DNA from: Amphibacillus cookii
GTDB taxonomy: Bacteria; Bacillota; Bacilli; Bacillales; Amphibacillaceae
DNA length: 64,000 nt
Assembly (NCBI RefSeq): GCF_016908375.1
Contig: NZ_JAFBDS010000002.1
Coordinates: forward strand, 411,040 to 475,039
Direction of reading: 5' to 3'
Part shown: positions 39,928-50,967 of the stretch, in pieces
How the letters are laid out: every line of letters begins with the position of its first letter
Numbering within the stretch: position 1 is the stretch's first letter
The notes under the pieces: generated by a model
Database searches by the model: none
Seen by the model: only the letters and a program-made list of their open reading frames with translations
What the model was told of the DNA's origin: nothing
Program-made: the position numbers and the translations under genes

Positions 39928-42900
39928 ATGAAATATAACCAAATGGCTGAAACGCAAGGGTTATATCAGTCGCAGTTTGAACGTGATAACTGTGGTATAG
40001 GCTTGTATGCCCATATTAAAGGCTTACGAACACATGATATTGTTAAAAAAGGTATTGAAATGTTAATTAAATTGGATCATCGTGGCGGTCAAGGTAGTGA
40101 ACCGGATACAGGTGATGGCGCCGGTCTAATGGTACAACTACCAGATGCATTCTTTAGAAAAGAACTTCCAAACTTCAATTTACCAGAGGAAGGTAAATAT
40201 GGTGTTGGGATGGCGTTTTTTTCTCAAAATGATCCGAAGCAAAGGGAATGGGAAGAGCAAATTAACGCATTAGTTAAAGCAGAAGAGCAAGAGGTACTAG
40301 GGTGGAGAACCGTGCCAACCGATTTCAGAAAAGTCGGAAAAAAAGCACAAGCTTCGGCTCCTTTCGTTCGACAAGTTTTCGTCAAGGCAAATCCGGATAT
40401 CTCAGATACCCTTAGCTTTGAGCGGAAGTTATATTTGATTAGAAAACAAGCTGAAAAAATAGCCAGAGATAACAATGATGCATTTTATTTTCCGAGTTTT
40501 TCAAGTCAAACCATTGTTTATAAAGGTTTGTTAACACCTGAGCAAGTAGATCGGTTTTATTTGGACTTACAAGATCCTGCGTTTGTCTCAGCATTCTCAT
40601 TGGTTCATTCACGGTTCAGTACAAATACATTTCCAAGCTGGGAAAGAGCTCATCCAAATCGATATTTAATTCATAATGGAGAAATAAATACATTGCGTGG
40701 AAATATTAATTGGATGCGAGCGCGTGAAAAACAATTTGTTTCTGATGCATTTGGTGATGATTTGGAGAAAATCATCCCGATCTTAAATGCAGATGGCAGT
40801 GATTCCTCTGTTTTAGATAATGCGTTGGAATTCTTTATTTTAGCCGGTCGCAAACCAGCTCATGCAGCGATGATGTTAATTCCAGAACCATGGGAACAAA
40901 ATCCTAATATGTCTAAAGAAAAGCGGGCCTTTTACAAATACCATAGTTGTTTAATGGAACAATGGGATGGTCCGACATCAATTACTTTTACTAATGGCAA
41001 GCAAATTGGTGCTATTTTAGATCGTAATGGTTTAAGACCAGCTCGCTATTATGTAACAAAAGATGATTACATTATTTATTCATCTGAGACAGGGGTGGTT
41101 GATGTTGATGAAGCGAATGTATTATTAAAAGATCGCTTAAGTCCAGGGAAGATGTTATTAGTTGATTTAGAAGAAGGGCGAATTATTTCAGATCAAGAAA
41201 TAAAAGATGACATTGTTAATGATGCACCTTATCAGAAATGGCTGGACGAACAAGTGGTGACGCTGAATGGACCGAAAGTTGAATCGAGTCCAAAGCAAAC
41301 AAATCAATTGCTTGAGCGACAAGTCGCTTTTGGTTATACGACAGAAGATATCGAAAAGTATTTGAATCCATTGATTACTAATGGTAAAGATCCAATCGGT
41401 GCAATGGGTAATGACACGCCACTAGCGGTATTATCCAATCGAGCGCAATCTTTATTTAATTATTTCAAACAATTATTTGCTCAAGTAACCAATCCGCCAA
41501 TTGATGCATATCGAGAAAAGCTTGTGACATCAACGTTAACGTGGTTAGGTTCGGAAGGTGATATTTTACATCCATCCAAAAAGAACAGTCATCGAATTCG
41601 ATTAAAGACGCCGATCTTATCGAATGCACAGCATCAGGAACTCCTGAATAAAGAGAGTGAAGGATTTATAGCAACTGAGATTGATAGTCTATTTACCAAC
41701 GATTTAGCTTTAGGCTTAAAACAATTGCATCAACAAGCTGAGGCAGCTATCAATGATGGCACAAATCTAATTGTATTAACAGATCGGAATATGGATGCGA
41801 ATCAAACGGCTATACCTGCTTTATTAGCCGTAAGTAGTTTACACCAATATCTCGTCAGACAAGGAATCCGTACGAAGGCAAGTATTATTGTAGAATCAGG
41901 TGAAGCACGAGAAGTTCATCATTTTGCAGCCTTGATTGGTTATGGTGCTGATGCTATTACACCATATCTTGTTTACGAGACTTACTTGTCCGAAATTTTG
42001 TCAGATAATCTGACATTGACGTATCAAGAAACGGTTACACGCTATATTGATGTTGTAACGGAGGGCGTTATCAAAGTGATGTCAAAGATGGGGATCTCAA
42101 CTATTCAAAGCTATCGAGGTGCTCAAATATTTGAAGCAGTCGGCATTAGCCAAACGGTTATCGATGAACATTTTACGGGGACGTCATCACAAATTGATGG
42201 GATTGATTTAAAGACTATAGCACTTGAAGCTAAAATGAGGCATGAACAAGGTTATCGTAACGAAGTGAATAAATCACTTGATTCAGGTAGTGACTTTCAA
42301 TGGAGAAAAACAGGTGAACATCATGCCTATAACCCATTAACACTGCATAAATTGCAGTGGGCCGCTCGTCGTGGAGACTATAGTCTATTTAAAGAATTTA
42401 CACAAGCTGTTAACGATGAACAAATTGGCTTCTTGAGAAATTTATTTACTTTTAATAAAAGAGAGGCCATTGACATTGATGAAGTAGAATCTGTTGACGC
42501 CATTGTCAAACGTTTTAAGACCGGGGCAATGTCATTTGGGTCGATCAGTCAAGAGGCTCACGAGGCTTTAGCCATTGCTATGAACCGATTAGGTGGTAAA
42601 AGTAATAGTGGGGAGGGTGGAGAAGACCCACGTCGATTTGAGCCTGATGAGAACGGAGAGCTCAGGAGAAGTGCTATTAAACAAATCGCCTCAGCTCGTT
42701 TCGGTGTAGATAGTCATTATTTGGTGAATGCAGAGGAATTACAAATTAAGATGGCCCAAGGTGCTAAACCAGGTGAAGGTGGTCATTTACCAGGTCAGAA
42801 AGTGTATCCGTGGGTTGCGAATGTACGAAATTCAACGACGGGTGTTGACTTGATTTCACCACCACCACATCATGATATTTACTCTATTGAAGATTTGGCC

Positions 42901-44487
42901 CAGTTGATTCATGACTTAAAAAATGCTAATCGTGATGCGCGTATAAGTGTGAAATTAGTAGCCAAGGCTGGAGTTGGAACGATTGCTTCTGGGGTTGCCA
43001 AAGGAAACGCTGATGTTATCTCTGTTGTTGGTTATGATGGAGGTACGGGTGCTTCGCCGAAAACGAGCATTAAGCACGCGGGATTACCATGGGAACTTGG
43101 TTTAGCTGAAGCACATCAAACTTTATTAATTAATGATTTACGTGAGCGTGTGGTTTTAGAAACAGATGGGAAGCTCTTAACAGGACGTGACGTTGTTTTA
43201 GCTACATTACTAGGTGCAGAGGAATATGGATTTGCCACAGCTCCACTTGTCATTCTGGGTTGTGTAATGATGCGCGTTTGCCATCTTGATACTTGTCCTG
43301 TCGGTGTAGCGACACAAAATCCTGAATTACGCAAAAAGTTCACTGGTGATCCTGACCATATCGTTAATTTTATGCGTTTTGTTGCACAAGAGGTTCGCGA
43401 AATTATGGCAGAACTAGGCTTTAAAACACTTGAAGAAATGGTAGGTCGTACAGATATATTAACCATTAATGATAAAGCCAAAAAACATTGGAAAGCAAGC
43501 CAGTTAGATCTAGCTCGGATCGTTTATCAACCTAAAGGTGCATTTAAACTTAATAAGACGAATCAAGATCATAAAATCGATCAATCATTAGATGTGACTA
43601 CACTATTACCTGCCGTTAAAGATACGATTGCCACTGGTCAACCGGTTGAAGTGAATAGTAAGATTACCAATATTAATCGTGTTGTGGGAACGGTTATTGG
43701 CAGTGAAATCTCGAAAAAATATGGAGCGAAAGGTTTACCAGAAGATACCATCAAATTGAATTTTACGGGTTCTGCTGGTCAAAGCTTTGGTGCCTTTATA
43801 CCTCGCGGGATGACATTGACTTTAGACGGTGACGCTAATGATTATGTGGGTAAAGGACTTTCAGGTGGAAAATTAATTGTTAAAGCACCTAAACAGGTAA
43901 CCTTTAATGCGAGTGACAATGTGATTGCTGGTAATGTATCTTTCTATGGTGCTACTAATGGAGAAGCATATATTAATGGTTATGCAGGTGAGCGGTTCGC
44001 AGTTAGAAATAGTGGCGCGAAAATAGTAGTAGAGGGCGTTGGTGATCACGGTTGTGAATACATGACTGGTGGTCGTGTTGTCATACTCGGTGGCGTAGGT
44101 AAAAACTTTGGTGCTGGAATGTCAGGTGGGATAGCCTATGTGTTTAGTGAAGATCATCAAGCTTTTAAATCTCAAGCTAATTCTGAATTAGTGGGATTTG
44201 AGTCGGTAACGAATCCGGAAGAGATACTTGAGCTTAAAAATATGATTCAAAAACATGTGGCATATACAAATTCTAAACGTGCTCAGCACATTTTAGCAAA
44301 TTGGGATATAGCAGTAGAAAGATTTATAAAAATTATTCCACATGATTATAAGCAAATTACAGCAAAAATCGATGCGTTAGTATCTGCTGGTCATACGGAA
44401 GAACAAGCAAAAATGAAGGCATTTCAGTTGAAGAAGGCTGATCAGTTAGCTGATTATGTTGATGACCAAGAAGTTATTGCGCAATAG
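39928..44487 (+). CDS. gltB: glutamate synthase (NADPH), large subunit
   Basis: A 1519-residue enzyme (gltA in B. subtilis) that makes two glutamates from glutamine and 2-oxoglutarate. After a 21-residue propeptide, C22 (DNCGIG) is the N-terminal nucleophile of the glutaminase domain. The FMN barrel has [12 protein letters not shown] and [18 protein letters not shown], and the [3Fe-4S] cysteines are in [22 protein letters not shown] beta-helix domain ([25 protein letters not shown]) ends the protein. It is divergent from gltC and 9 bases ahead of the small subunit. Confidence 0.97.
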   Translation: MKYNQMAETQGLYQSQFERDNCGIGLYAHIKGLRTHDIVKKGIEMLIKLDHRGGQGSEPDTGDGAGLMVQLPDAFFRKELPNFNLPEEGKYGVGMAFFSQNDPKQREWEEQINALVKAEEQEVLGWRTVPTDFRKVGKKAQASAPFVRQVFVKANPDISDTLSFERKLYLIRKQAEKIARDNNDAFYFPSFSSQTIVYKGLLTPEQVDRFYLDLQDPAFVSAFSLVHSRFSTNTFPSWERAHPNRYLIHNGEINTLRGNINWMRAREKQFVSDAFGDDLEKIIPILNADGSDSSVLDNALEFFILAGRKPAHAAMMLIPEPWEQNPNMSKEKRAFYKYHSCLMEQWDGPTSITFTNGKQIGAILDRNGLRPARYYVTKDDYIIYSSETGVVDVDEANVLLKDRLSPGKMLLVDLEEGRIISDQEIKDDIVNDAPYQKWLDEQVVTLNGPKVESSPKQTNQLLERQVAFGYTTEDIEKYLNPLITNGKDPIGAMGNDTPLAVLSNRAQSLFNYFKQLFAQVTNPPIDAYREKLVTSTLTWLGSEGDILHPSKKNSHRIRLKTPILSNAQHQELLNKESEGFIATEIDSLFTNDLALGLKQLHQQAEAAINDGTNLIVLTDRNMDANQTAIPALLAVSSLHQYLVRQGIRTKASIIVESGEAREVHHFAALIGYGADAITPYLVYETYLSEILSDNLTLTYQETVTRYIDVVTEGVIKVMSKMGISTIQSYRGAQIFEAVGISQTVIDEHFTGTSSQIDGIDLKTIALEAKMRHEQGYRNEVNKSLDSGSDFQWRKTGEHHAYNPLTLHKLQWAARRGDYSLFKEFTQAVNDEQIGFLRNLFTFNKREAIDIDEVESVDAIVKRFKTGAMSFGSISQEAHEALAIAMNRLGGKSNSGEGGEDPRRFEPDENGELRRSAIKQIASARFGVDSHYLVNAEELQIKMAQGAKPGEGGHLPGQKVYPWVANVRNSTTGVDLISPPPHHDIYSIEDLAQLIHDLKNANRDARISVKLVAKAGVGTIASGVAKGNADVISVVGYDGGTGASPKTSIKHAGLPWELGLAEAHQTLLINDLRERVVLETDGKLLTGRDVVLATLLGAEEYGFATAPLVILGCVMMRVCHLDTCPVGVATQNPELRKKFTGDPDHIVNFMRFVAQEVREIMAELGFKTLEEMVGRTDILTINDKAKKHWKASQLDLARIVYQPKGAFKLNKTNQDHKIDQSLDVTTLLPAVKDTIATGQPVEVNSKITNINRVVGTVIGSEISKKYGAKGLPEDTIKLNFTGSAGQSFGAFIPRGMTLTLDGDANDYVGKGLSGGKLIVKAPKQVTFNASDNVIAGNVSFYGATNGEAYINGYAGERFAVRNSGAKIVVEGVGDHGCEYMTGGRVVILGGVGKNFGAGMSGGIAYVFSEDHQAFKSQANSELVGFESVTNPEEILELKNMIQKHVAYTNSKRAQHILANWDIAVERFIKIIPHDYKQITAKIDALVSAGHTEEQAKMKAFQLKKADQLADYVDDQEVIAQ

Positions 44488-44502
44488 AAAGGAGACATGA
44501 AT

Positions 44503-45993
44503 ATGGGAAAAGCGACTGGATTTATGGAAATTAAACGGGAGCAGGCAATTGAGCGCGATCCGAAAAAGCGTATAAATGATTGGAAAGAATATTCTGCTCC
44601 TTTCTCTGATGAAATGATGCAACGTCAAGGGGCACGATGTATGGACTGTGCAACACCATTTTGTCACATTGGAATGGAGATTGATGGGGCAACATCCGGC
44701 TGTCCCATTCATAATCTAATTCCTGAATGGAATGACTTAGTTTATAAAGGAAAGTGGAAAGAAGCACTGGAACGTTTAATGAAGACAAATAATTTCCCTG
44801 AATTTACTGGACGTGTTTGCCCAGCACCGTGCGAAGGCTCTTGTACAGTAGCGATTTCTGACCCGGCGGTAGCGATCAAAAATATTGAGCGAGCTATTAT
44901 TGATAAAGGTTTTGAAATGGGCTGGATTAAACCGCGAATTCCAAAAGCTCGCACACAAAAACGAGTAGCCATTATAGGTTCAGGTCCAGCTGGTCTCTCA
45001 GCAGCAGATCAGTTAAATCAAGCCGGCCATAAAGTAACGATTTATGAGCGTTCTGATCGTGCGGGTGGTTTGCTAATGTACGGAATTCCAAATATGAAGT
45101 TAGAAAAAGAGGTCGTCCAGCGACGTATCGATCTACTTGAGCAGGAAGGTGTATCATTCATCCTTAATACTGAAGTAGGTAAAGATATATCTCCAGAGCA
45201 GTTGAAAAAGGATTTTGATTCGGTTATTCTTTGTACGGGTTCACAAAAACCTAGAGATTTACCGATTCCAGGTCGCGAACTAAAAGGCGTTCATTTTGCG
45301 ATGGATTACTTGACACAAGCAACAAAAAATTTATTAGATAACGAAGAAAATCAAGCATTAAATGCTCATGGGAAAGACGTTATTGTAATTGGTGGGGGAG
45401 ATACGGGGGCCGATTGTGTGGCTACCGCATTACGACAAGGCGCCAAATCTATTAATCAGTTTGCAATCAATCCGCAATTGCCGTTTAAGCGAGCGGAAGA
45501 TAATCAATGGCCAGCTTATCCTAAAGTATTTAGCTTAGAGTATGCTCATAAAGAAGCTAAAGAACAATTCGGGGAAGATGTTCGTCATCATTCTATTCAA
45601 ACAAAAGCCTTTATTACAGATGGTGAAGATGGCTTACAGGCATTGTATACGGTGGAAATGGGCAAAACAAGAGATGAGAACGGTATGTTTGTATATGATG
45701 AAATCGCCGGAACTGAAGAGGTTTGGCCGGCTCAACTTGTCATTATCGCTATTGGTTTTGAAGGTGCAGAAGAGCCGTTATTACATGCATTTGGTGTTGA
45801 TACACAGAGAAATAAAATTGACGCACCCTATGGTGATTTTAGAACAAATATTGAAGGGGTATTTGCTGCCGGAGATGCAAGACGTGGTCAAAGTCTTATT
45901 GTTTGGGCAATTAATGAAGGAAGAGAAGTTGCTCATGCTGTCGATCATTATTTAATGGGCAAAACAACTTTACCATCTGTCCACGCTGTATAA
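44503..45993 (+). CDS. gltD: glutamate synthase (NADPH), small subunit
   Basis: About 496 residues (gltB in B. subtilis); feeds electrons from NADPH to the large subunit. Cysteine groups for two [4Fe-4S] clusters lie in GARCMDCATPFCH, SGCPIHNLIPEWN and GRVCPAPCEGSC. FAD binds at IGSGPAGLSAADQL, NADPH at VIGGGDTGADCVATA, and AAGDARRGQSLIVWA is the C-terminal FAD motif. The ATG at 44503 starts MGKATGFMEI, as in relatives, and is eight bases from GGAG; an ATG at 44497 is too close to it. Confidence 0.97.
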   Translation: MGKATGFMEIKREQAIERDPKKRINDWKEYSAPFSDEMMQRQGARCMDCATPFCHIGMEIDGATSGCPIHNLIPEWNDLVYKGKWKEALERLMKTNNFPEFTGRVCPAPCEGSCTVAISDPAVAIKNIERAIIDKGFEMGWIKPRIPKARTQKRVAIIGSGPAGLSAADQLNQAGHKVTIYERSDRAGGLLMYGIPNMKLEKEVVQRRIDLLEQEGVSFILNTEVGKDISPEQLKKDFDSVILCTGSQKPRDLPIPGRELKGVHFAMDYLTQATKNLLDNEENQALNAHGKDVIVIGGGDTGADCVATALRQGAKSINQFAINPQLPFKRAEDNQWPAYPKVFSLEYAHKEAKEQFGEDVRHHSIQTKAFITDGEDGLQALYTVEMGKTRDENGMFVYDEIAGTEEVWPAQLVIIAIGFEGAEEPLLHAFGVDTQRNKIDAPYGDFRTNIEGVFAAGDARRGQSLIVWAINEGREVAHAVDHYLMGKTTLPSVHAV

Positions 45994-46029
45994 GAAGAAG
46001 CGCTAGCATCAAGATAATTTTTCGTGTGA

Positions 46030-46149
46030 AATGTCCTCTTCAAAATAGAGAGTAGAGCTTATCTATTTAAGCGGGAGCTAATGGCGGACGTTAACGACCA
46101 ATTAGTGAGGGAAGAACTTAAACGCCCCCTGATTGAAGGTTCGTTTTGA
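46030..46149 (+). repeat. dispersed two-hairpin element, copy R7 (degenerate left end)
   Basis: TCAAAATAGAGAGTAGAG and CTATTTAAGCGGGAGC match the first domain; ATTAGTGAGGG pairs with GCCCCCTGAT as a small second domain; the right end CTGATTGAAGGTTCGTTTT is typical. The left TTTATCACAGA end is not recognisable. Confidence 0.7.
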
Positions 46150-46160
46150 ATGAATCTAAT

Positions 46161-46208
46161 AATCTCCAAACAATCAAGAATGACATGGTTTGGAGATTCT
46201 TTTTTTGT
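46161..46208 (+). terminator. terminator after gltD
   Basis: AATCTCCAAAC (46161-46171) pairs with GTTTGGAGATT (46188-46198), followed by CTTTTTTTTG. The remaining stretch up to ilvE shows no gene. Confidence 0.88.
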
Positions 46209-46316
46209 TGAAATTCACGCATTTTCGATTAGGACAAGAGAAAGGTCACCAAGGTTCCGGGCGTCAACAACAAAAACCGCTTATGTTGTCAGAGGGTAGC
46301 TAAAGCATATATCTTT

Positions 46317-46332
46317 AATTTTCTCGAAAAAT
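46317..46332. promoter_or_regulatory. CodY-like dyad upstream of ilvE
   Basis: AATTTTCTCGAAAAAT resembles the CodY motif AATTTTCWGAAAATT but is one base longer in the centre. It lies three bases before the putative -35 of ilvE, a known CodY target in B. subtilis. Weak evidence. Confidence 0.35.
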
Positions 46333-46335
46333 AAC

Positions 46336-46365
46336 TTGTCAGTTTGTATATTTACATAATAAAAT
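46336..46365 (+). promoter_or_regulatory. ilvE promoter
   Basis: TTGTCA (46336-46341) and TAAAAT (46360-46365), 18-bp spacer, 52 bp before the start. Confidence 0.5.
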
Positions 46366-46417
46366 AGATATATTATTTAAAATTTGTTCGCAGAAATATA
46401 TATTAAGGGGGAGAAGG

Positions 46418-47488
46418 ATGATTAACTATGATTTTACAGTAACCAAAGTGATGACAGAAAAGACGAAACCGGCAAGTGATCAATTAGCATTTGGTAAGCA
46501 TTTTACCGATCATATGTTTATTATCGATTATCACATTGATAAAGGTTGGTATGATGGGCGAATTGTTCCTTATCAACCACTAACATTAGATCCAGCTTCA
46601 ATGATCTTCCATTATGGACAAACCGTGTTTGAAGGTTTAAAGGCTTATGCTACACCCCAAGGTGATATTCAATTATTCAGGCCTGAAGAAAATATTCTAC
46701 GTTTAAATCGTTCTAATGCGCGTATGTGTATCCCAGAAATCGAACCAGCATTAGCTCTAGCAGCGATTAAAAAGCTCGTTCAGATAGAGAGAGAGTGGGT
46801 GCCACAAGCTGAAGGAACTTCGTTATATATTCGACCATTTGTGATTGCAACTGAACCTTACTTAGGTGTCGCCCCTTCTAAACAGTATAAGTTCATCATT
46901 ATTTTGTCTCCAGTAGGTGCATACTATAAAGAGGGAATTAACCCGGTTAAGATAGCAGTAGAAAATCAATATATTCGAGCGATTAAAGGCGGAACCGGAG
47001 AGGCCAAAACCGCAGGAAACTATGCAGGTAGCTTAATCGCGCAAGAAAAGGTAGCTGCCGATGGTTATGCACAGGTTTTGTGGTTAGATGGGTATGAAAA
47101 GAAATATATCGAAGAAGTCGGCAGTATGAACGTTTTTTTCAAAATCAATGGTGAAATCATTACCCCTGCATTAAATGGAAGTATATTACCTGGTGTGACA
47201 AGGAAATCTGTTATCCAGTTACTTAAACATTGGAATATAGAGGTTTCAGAGCGAAGAATAGCTTTAGATGAAATTATACAAGCTTATCAACGCGGAGAAT
47301 TGGAAGAAGCCTTTGGAGCGGGAACAGCAGCCGTTATTTCACCAATTGGAATGTTAGCTTACAATGGTGAAGAAATGGTGATTAATGAACAGCAAACCGG
47401 ACAGCTTTCAAAAAAATTATATGAAACGTTAACTGGCATTCAATATGGAAAAATAGACGATCCATTTGATTGGATTAAAGAAATATAA
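46418..47488 (+). CDS. ilvE: branched-chain amino acid aminotransferase
   Basis: A 356-residue class IV PLP enzyme that makes valine, leucine and isoleucine from their keto acids. The PLP lysine is K197 in GEAKTAGNYAGSL; YGQTVFEGLKAY and RPEENILRLNRS are family motifs near the N-terminus, and EEVGSMNVFF and LPGVTRKSVIQL bind cofactor and substrate. AAGGGGGAG precedes the ATG. It is monocistronic with a large hairpin after it. Confidence 0.96.
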   Translation: MINYDFTVTKVMTEKTKPASDQLAFGKHFTDHMFIIDYHIDKGWYDGRIVPYQPLTLDPASMIFHYGQTVFEGLKAYATPQGDIQLFRPEENILRLNRSNARMCIPEIEPALALAAIKKLVQIEREWVPQAEGTSLYIRPFVIATEPYLGVAPSKQYKFIIILSPVGAYYKEGINPVKIAVENQYIRAIKGGTGEAKTAGNYAGSLIAQEKVAADGYAQVLWLDGYEKKYIEEVGSMNVFFKINGEIITPALNGSILPGVTRKSVIQLLKHWNIEVSERRIALDEIIQAYQRGELEEAFGAGTAAVISPIGMLAYNGEEMVINEQQTGQLSKKLYETLTGIQYGKIDDPFDWIKEI

Positions 47489-47495
47489 AAGATGT

Positions 47496-47547
47496 CTTCA
47501 CATGGCAAAGAGTAGTTGATTTTGATCAGCTACTCTTCATTGTGAAG
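47496..47547 (+). terminator. long hairpin after ilvE
   Basis: The outer stem CTTCACA/TGTGAAG and inner stem AAGAGTAGTTGAT/ATCAGCTACTCTT form a long structure without a clear T run, so termination may be partial, leaving some read-through to the VanZ-like gene. Confidence 0.6.
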
Positions 47548-47563
47548 TGAAGGATTGGTACTA

Positions 47564-48091
47564 ATGATTGAAAACAGATTTATTATATTTTTCTTAATCA
47601 GCTATCCATTATGGCTTTTTATACGAAGAAGATATGTGATTAAGCATAAAAAAAGCATCGGATTAACAGAAGAAATTGTGTTGCAAGCTTTTGCTATTTA
47701 TATCTTGGCTGTGATTTATTTAACAATGGAGCCTTTCTACTTTCAATTACCAATTGTTGGGGAGCGAGCCTTTTCATTTGATATGAACTTATTTTATCAA
47801 TTGACGCATATGGCTGAAGGTTATCTGCATCTACAATTATTGTATACGGTTGGCAATATCTTATTATTTGTTCCGTTCGGTATGCTAGCTCCAATCGTGT
47901 TTAAGAAAATGCGTCACCCTTTGCTTTTAATAAGCATGGCTTTTTTATTTTCTTTAGCCATTGAACTTAGTCAAGCTTTATTCACCTTAACGAGAACAGG
48001 TACTGTCGATGATTTATTTTTTAATACATTAGGTGGCCTCTGTGGCTATTTTGTTTATTTATACGCGCGGTCAATCGGTAATAGAAAATGA
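47564..48091 (+). CDS. VanZ-like family membrane protein
   Basis: A 175-residue protein with four or five hydrophobic helices and a conserved acidic motif, IELSQALF near residue 133, and TGTVDDLFFNTLGGLCGY near the C-terminus, typical of the VanZ-like superfamily. VanZ itself gives low-level teicoplanin resistance; most relatives have unknown roles, and no resistance genes are near. The start is ATG 47564, nine bases after AAGGA; an upstream TTG at 47555 overlaps that site. Confidence 0.85.
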   Translation: MIENRFIIFFLISYPLWLFIRRRYVIKHKKSIGLTEEIVLQAFAIYILAVIYLTMEPFYFQLPIVGERAFSFDMNLFYQLTHMAEGYLHLQLLYTVGNILLFVPFGMLAPIVFKKMRHPLLLISMAFLFSLAIELSQALFTLTRTGTVDDLFFNTLGGLCGYFVYLYARSIGNRK

Positions 48092-48170
48092 AAACTGCCA
48101 CTTTATAAATCAATTAAAACCATAGGCTTTGCTGCTACTATATAATGGACAGATTTTTCTGATAAAAACC

Positions 48171-48199
48171 TTGACATTAGCAACGGGCTTATGGATAAT
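48171..48199 (+). promoter_or_regulatory. promoter of the proline T-box and proBA
   Basis: A consensus TTGACA (48171-48176) and GATAAT (48194-48199) with a 17-bp spacer. Transcription should start near 48206. Confidence 0.8.
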
Positions 48200-48205
48200 A
48201 GAATC

Positions 48206-48475
48206 AAATTCATATCAGCAAAAATGATGATAAGGATCAAGTAGATAGATGATGTAAGAACAGAGATTGGAATGCATTGGCTGAAACGTTTCAAGATACC
48301 TCTCGCTATCGAAACCTGCCCTTTGAATTGTTAAGTAAAAAGCTTAACCGCTCACCATAAGAGCGTTAACAAAAAACAAGAGGATATGTATCGTTTATCA
48401 AATCATGGTGGTACCGCGGAAAACTGCTTTTCGTCCATTACAGTATATGTGTAGTGGCTGAAAAGCAGTTTTTCT
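48206..48475 (+). promoter_or_regulatory. T-box riboswitch, probably proline-specific
   Basis: The T-box antiterminator core TGGTGGTACCGCGG is at 48406-48419. It is followed by an intrinsic terminator, AAACTGCTTTTC (48421-48432) with GAAAAGCAGTTT (48460-48471) and a T run. Stem I has the usual distal AGAGA element. A CCU proline codon at 48315-48317 (GAAACCTG) is the best specifier candidate; another CCU lies at 48299. Uncharged proline tRNA would pair with specifier and T-box and allow transcription of proBA. The specifier is inferred without folding. Confidence 0.85.
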
Positions 48476-48514
48476 TAATTTACCGTGTTGGTTAATGGAA
48501 AGTAGGTGTTAGAT

Positions 48515-49639
48515 GTGTCAAAGGAAAACCGGATTGTTGTTAAAATTGGGAGTAGCTCATTAACAAGGAAAGATGGGACGTTAAGTTTATTAAAATTAAA
48601 AGCACATAGCGAGGCGATTGTGAAACTCATCAATCAGGGAACCGAAGTGATTTTAATCTCTTCGGGAGCGATATCGGCTGGTTTTAGAGACTTGGGTTAC
48701 TCTAGTCGACCTGTAACCGTTCAAGGAAAACAAGCTGCAGCAGCAGTTGGTCAAGGCCTATTGATTGAAGCATATAACCATATATTTAAGACGTACGGTT
48801 ATGTATCTGCTCAGCTTCTGCTAACGCGAGATGTTTTCAAACATGAAACGCAGTTTACTAATGTATATCAAACGATCACCGAGTTGTTGAAACGTAGAAT
48901 CATACCAATTATTAATGAAAATGACTCTGTAGCAACTGATGAACTGACATTTGGCGATAATGACATGTTATCTGCATTAGTAAGTGGTCTTGTAAATGCA
49001 GATATGTTAGTGATGCTTACAGATATTGACGGTATTTATGATCAAAACCCTAATAAAGCCCCAGATGCTAAACGTTATCATCATCTACCTCATATATCAG
49101 ACCAATTGGTAGAGCAGACGAGTCAGCACGCTGGTTCAAAAGTAGGTACGGGGGGCATGAAATCTAAGTTACTTGCTTCTCAAATGGCTACAACATTAGG
49201 GGTTAACTGTTTTGTAGGTAATGGAGAAGGTGCAGAAAAGCTTATTGCTATACGAGATGGTAAAGGAAATGGAACCTATATTGGGGATAAGCATACGTCA
49301 CATGTTAGGAAACATAAGCAGTGGATTGCTTTTCACTCTGAAGTAAAAGGTCGAATTTTAGTTGATGATGGGGCTAAGGATGCGCTATTATCTGAAGGTC
49401 GAAGTCTTTTAGCAGCAGGTATTATTGCGATTGAAAACCAGTTTGAACAAGAAGATGTCGTTGAAATATATTATAATAAAGAAATGATTGGAAAGGGTCA
49501 GGTTAATTATGCCGCAGATCAATTAATGCGTGTTAAAGGATTAAGTAGTAAAGAGGTAATGGAATTAACTGGATCTAACAAACCGGAAGTCATTCATAGA
49601 AATAAATTAATTATTACGGTTCAGGAGGTAGACGTATGA
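48515..49639 (+). CDS. proB: glutamate 5-kinase
   Basis: About 374 residues: an amino-acid-kinase domain ([58 protein letters not shown]) and a C-terminal PUA domain from about 280. It phosphorylates glutamate, the first and feedback-controlled step of proline synthesis. I take GTG 48515, six bases from AGGTG; the upstream GTG at 48506 lies in that site. The stop overlaps proA by four bases. Proline also serves as an osmolyte in salt-adapted bacteria. Confidence 0.95.
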   Translation: MSKENRIVVKIGSSSLTRKDGTLSLLKLKAHSEAIVKLINQGTEVILISSGAISAGFRDLGYSSRPVTVQGKQAAAAVGQGLLIEAYNHIFKTYGYVSAQLLLTRDVFKHETQFTNVYQTITELLKRRIIPIINENDSVATDELTFGDNDMLSALVSGLVNADMLVMLTDIDGIYDQNPNKAPDAKRYHHLPHISDQLVEQTSQHAGSKVGTGGMKSKLLASQMATTLGVNCFVGNGEGAEKLIAIRDGKGNGTYIGDKHTSHVRKHKQWIAFHSEVKGRILVDDGAKDALLSEGRSLLAAGIIAIENQFEQEDVVEIYYNKEMIGKGQVNYAADQLMRVKGLSSKEVMELTGSNKPEVIHRNKLIITVQEVDV

Positions 49640-50883
49640 GCAATTTAGAAGAAATGGGATTAAAGGCGAAGCGGGCGAGTAACGATTTAGCTCAGGCATC
49701 AACGAAGGATAAAAATGCAGCGCTTGCTCTAATAGCTGAACAGCTATTAGATTCACAAGTGCAAATCTTAGAAGCAAATGCAATAGATATCGACATCGCT
49801 AAAAAAAATAAGATATCGGATGCAATTATTGATCGTATTCGTTTAACTGATAGTAGGATTAAAGCTATTAGCGATGCATTATTGCAACTCATTGAGTTAC
49901 AAGATCCAATTGGTGAGCAATTAGAAGAATGGATACGCCCAAATGATTTGAAGATAAGAAAAGTAGCTGTTCCTATTGGCGTTGTTGGAATCATATATGA
50001 GGCACGTCCAAATGTGACGGTTGATGCAGCCAGTCTATGTTTAAAAACGGGTAATGCTGTGATTTTACGTGGCAGTTCTTCAGCAATACATTCTAATCAA
50101 GCGATTGTTCAAGTGATTCGCAAAGCATTAACAAACTCTAATTTACCAACGGATAGCGTCCAATTAATTGAAGATACCGATCGGAAAACCGCAGAAAAAA
50201 TGTTCCGTATGAATAAATATTTAGATGTACTCATTCCACGGGGCAGCAAAAAGTTAATTGATACGGTTGTTGCAAATGCTTCGGTTCCTGTCTTAGAAAC
50301 GGGTGCTGGTAATTGTCACATGTATATCGATTATAATGCTGAAAAAGACATGGCAATCAACTTAGTCATTAATGCAAAAACACAACGACCTTCCGTATGT
50401 AATGCGATTGAAACTGTAATAGTACAGAAAAAATGGTTTGAAGTAAATGGTCATACATTAATTCATGCATTAAAACATGCTGGGGTAGAAATACATGGTG
50501 ACCTAAACATTAAAGCATATGATAACTCAATTATTGAGGCAGATGAAGAAGATTGGTATACAGAGTATTTAGATGATGTTGTTGCTATGAAAGTCGTCAC
50601 AACCCTAGATGAAGCGATCGACCACATTAATCAATATGGTACGAAGCATTCTGAAGCCATTATTACAGAGGATGAGCAGCATGTTATCCAATTTATGAAT
50701 CAAGTAGATGCCGCATGTGTATACCATAATGCATCAACACGCTTTACGGACGGATTTGAATTTGGTTTTGGTGCTGAGATTGGTATAAGCACACAAAAAT
50801 TGCACAGTCGCGGTCCGATGGGGTTAAAAGCTTTAACATCAACGAAATATCAATTATTTGGGGCAGGACAATTTAAACAGTAA
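49636..50883 (+). CDS. proA: glutamate-5-semialdehyde dehydrogenase
   Basis: A 415-residue NADPH enzyme that reduces glutamyl phosphate to glutamate semialdehyde. The catalytic cysteine lies in [15 protein letters not shown] (near 255); [23 protein letters not shown] and [21 protein letters not shown] are diagnostic. The ATG overlaps the proB stop (ATGA), and AGGAGG precedes it. Under T-box control with proB. Confidence 0.97.
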   Translation: MSNLEEMGLKAKRASNDLAQASTKDKNAALALIAEQLLDSQVQILEANAIDIDIAKKNKISDAIIDRIRLTDSRIKAISDALLQLIELQDPIGEQLEEWIRPNDLKIRKVAVPIGVVGIIYEARPNVTVDAASLCLKTGNAVILRGSSSAIHSNQAIVQVIRKALTNSNLPTDSVQLIEDTDRKTAEKMFRMNKYLDVLIPRGSKKLIDTVVANASVPVLETGAGNCHMYIDYNAEKDMAINLVINAKTQRPSVCNAIETVIVQKKWFEVNGHTLIHALKHAGVEIHGDLNIKAYDNSIIEADEEDWYTEYLDDVVAMKVVTTLDEAIDHINQYGTKHSEAIITEDEQHVIQFMNQVDAACVYHNASTRFTDGFEFGFGAEIGISTQKLHSRGPMGLKALTSTKYQLFGAGQFKQ

Positions 50884-50967
50884 TTTTTTATGATGAAAGA
50901 TCACGTTTTTTGCGTTACAATTAAACATAGATTTATTAAACTGTATAACGATAAAAGGAGCGATATT

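Noticed and set aside
43116..43481. 121-codon reverse frame inside gltB
   Set aside because: It lies wholly within a strongly conserved gene, has no ribosome site, and reads as low-complexity serine and threonine.
46317..46332. Firm CodY site upstream of ilvE
   Set aside because: The centre is one base too long and the match is partial, so it is listed only at low confidence.
47564..48091. VanZ-like gene as evidence of glycopeptide resistance
   Set aside because: VanZ-like proteins are common without any resistance role, and no vanHAX genes are nearby.
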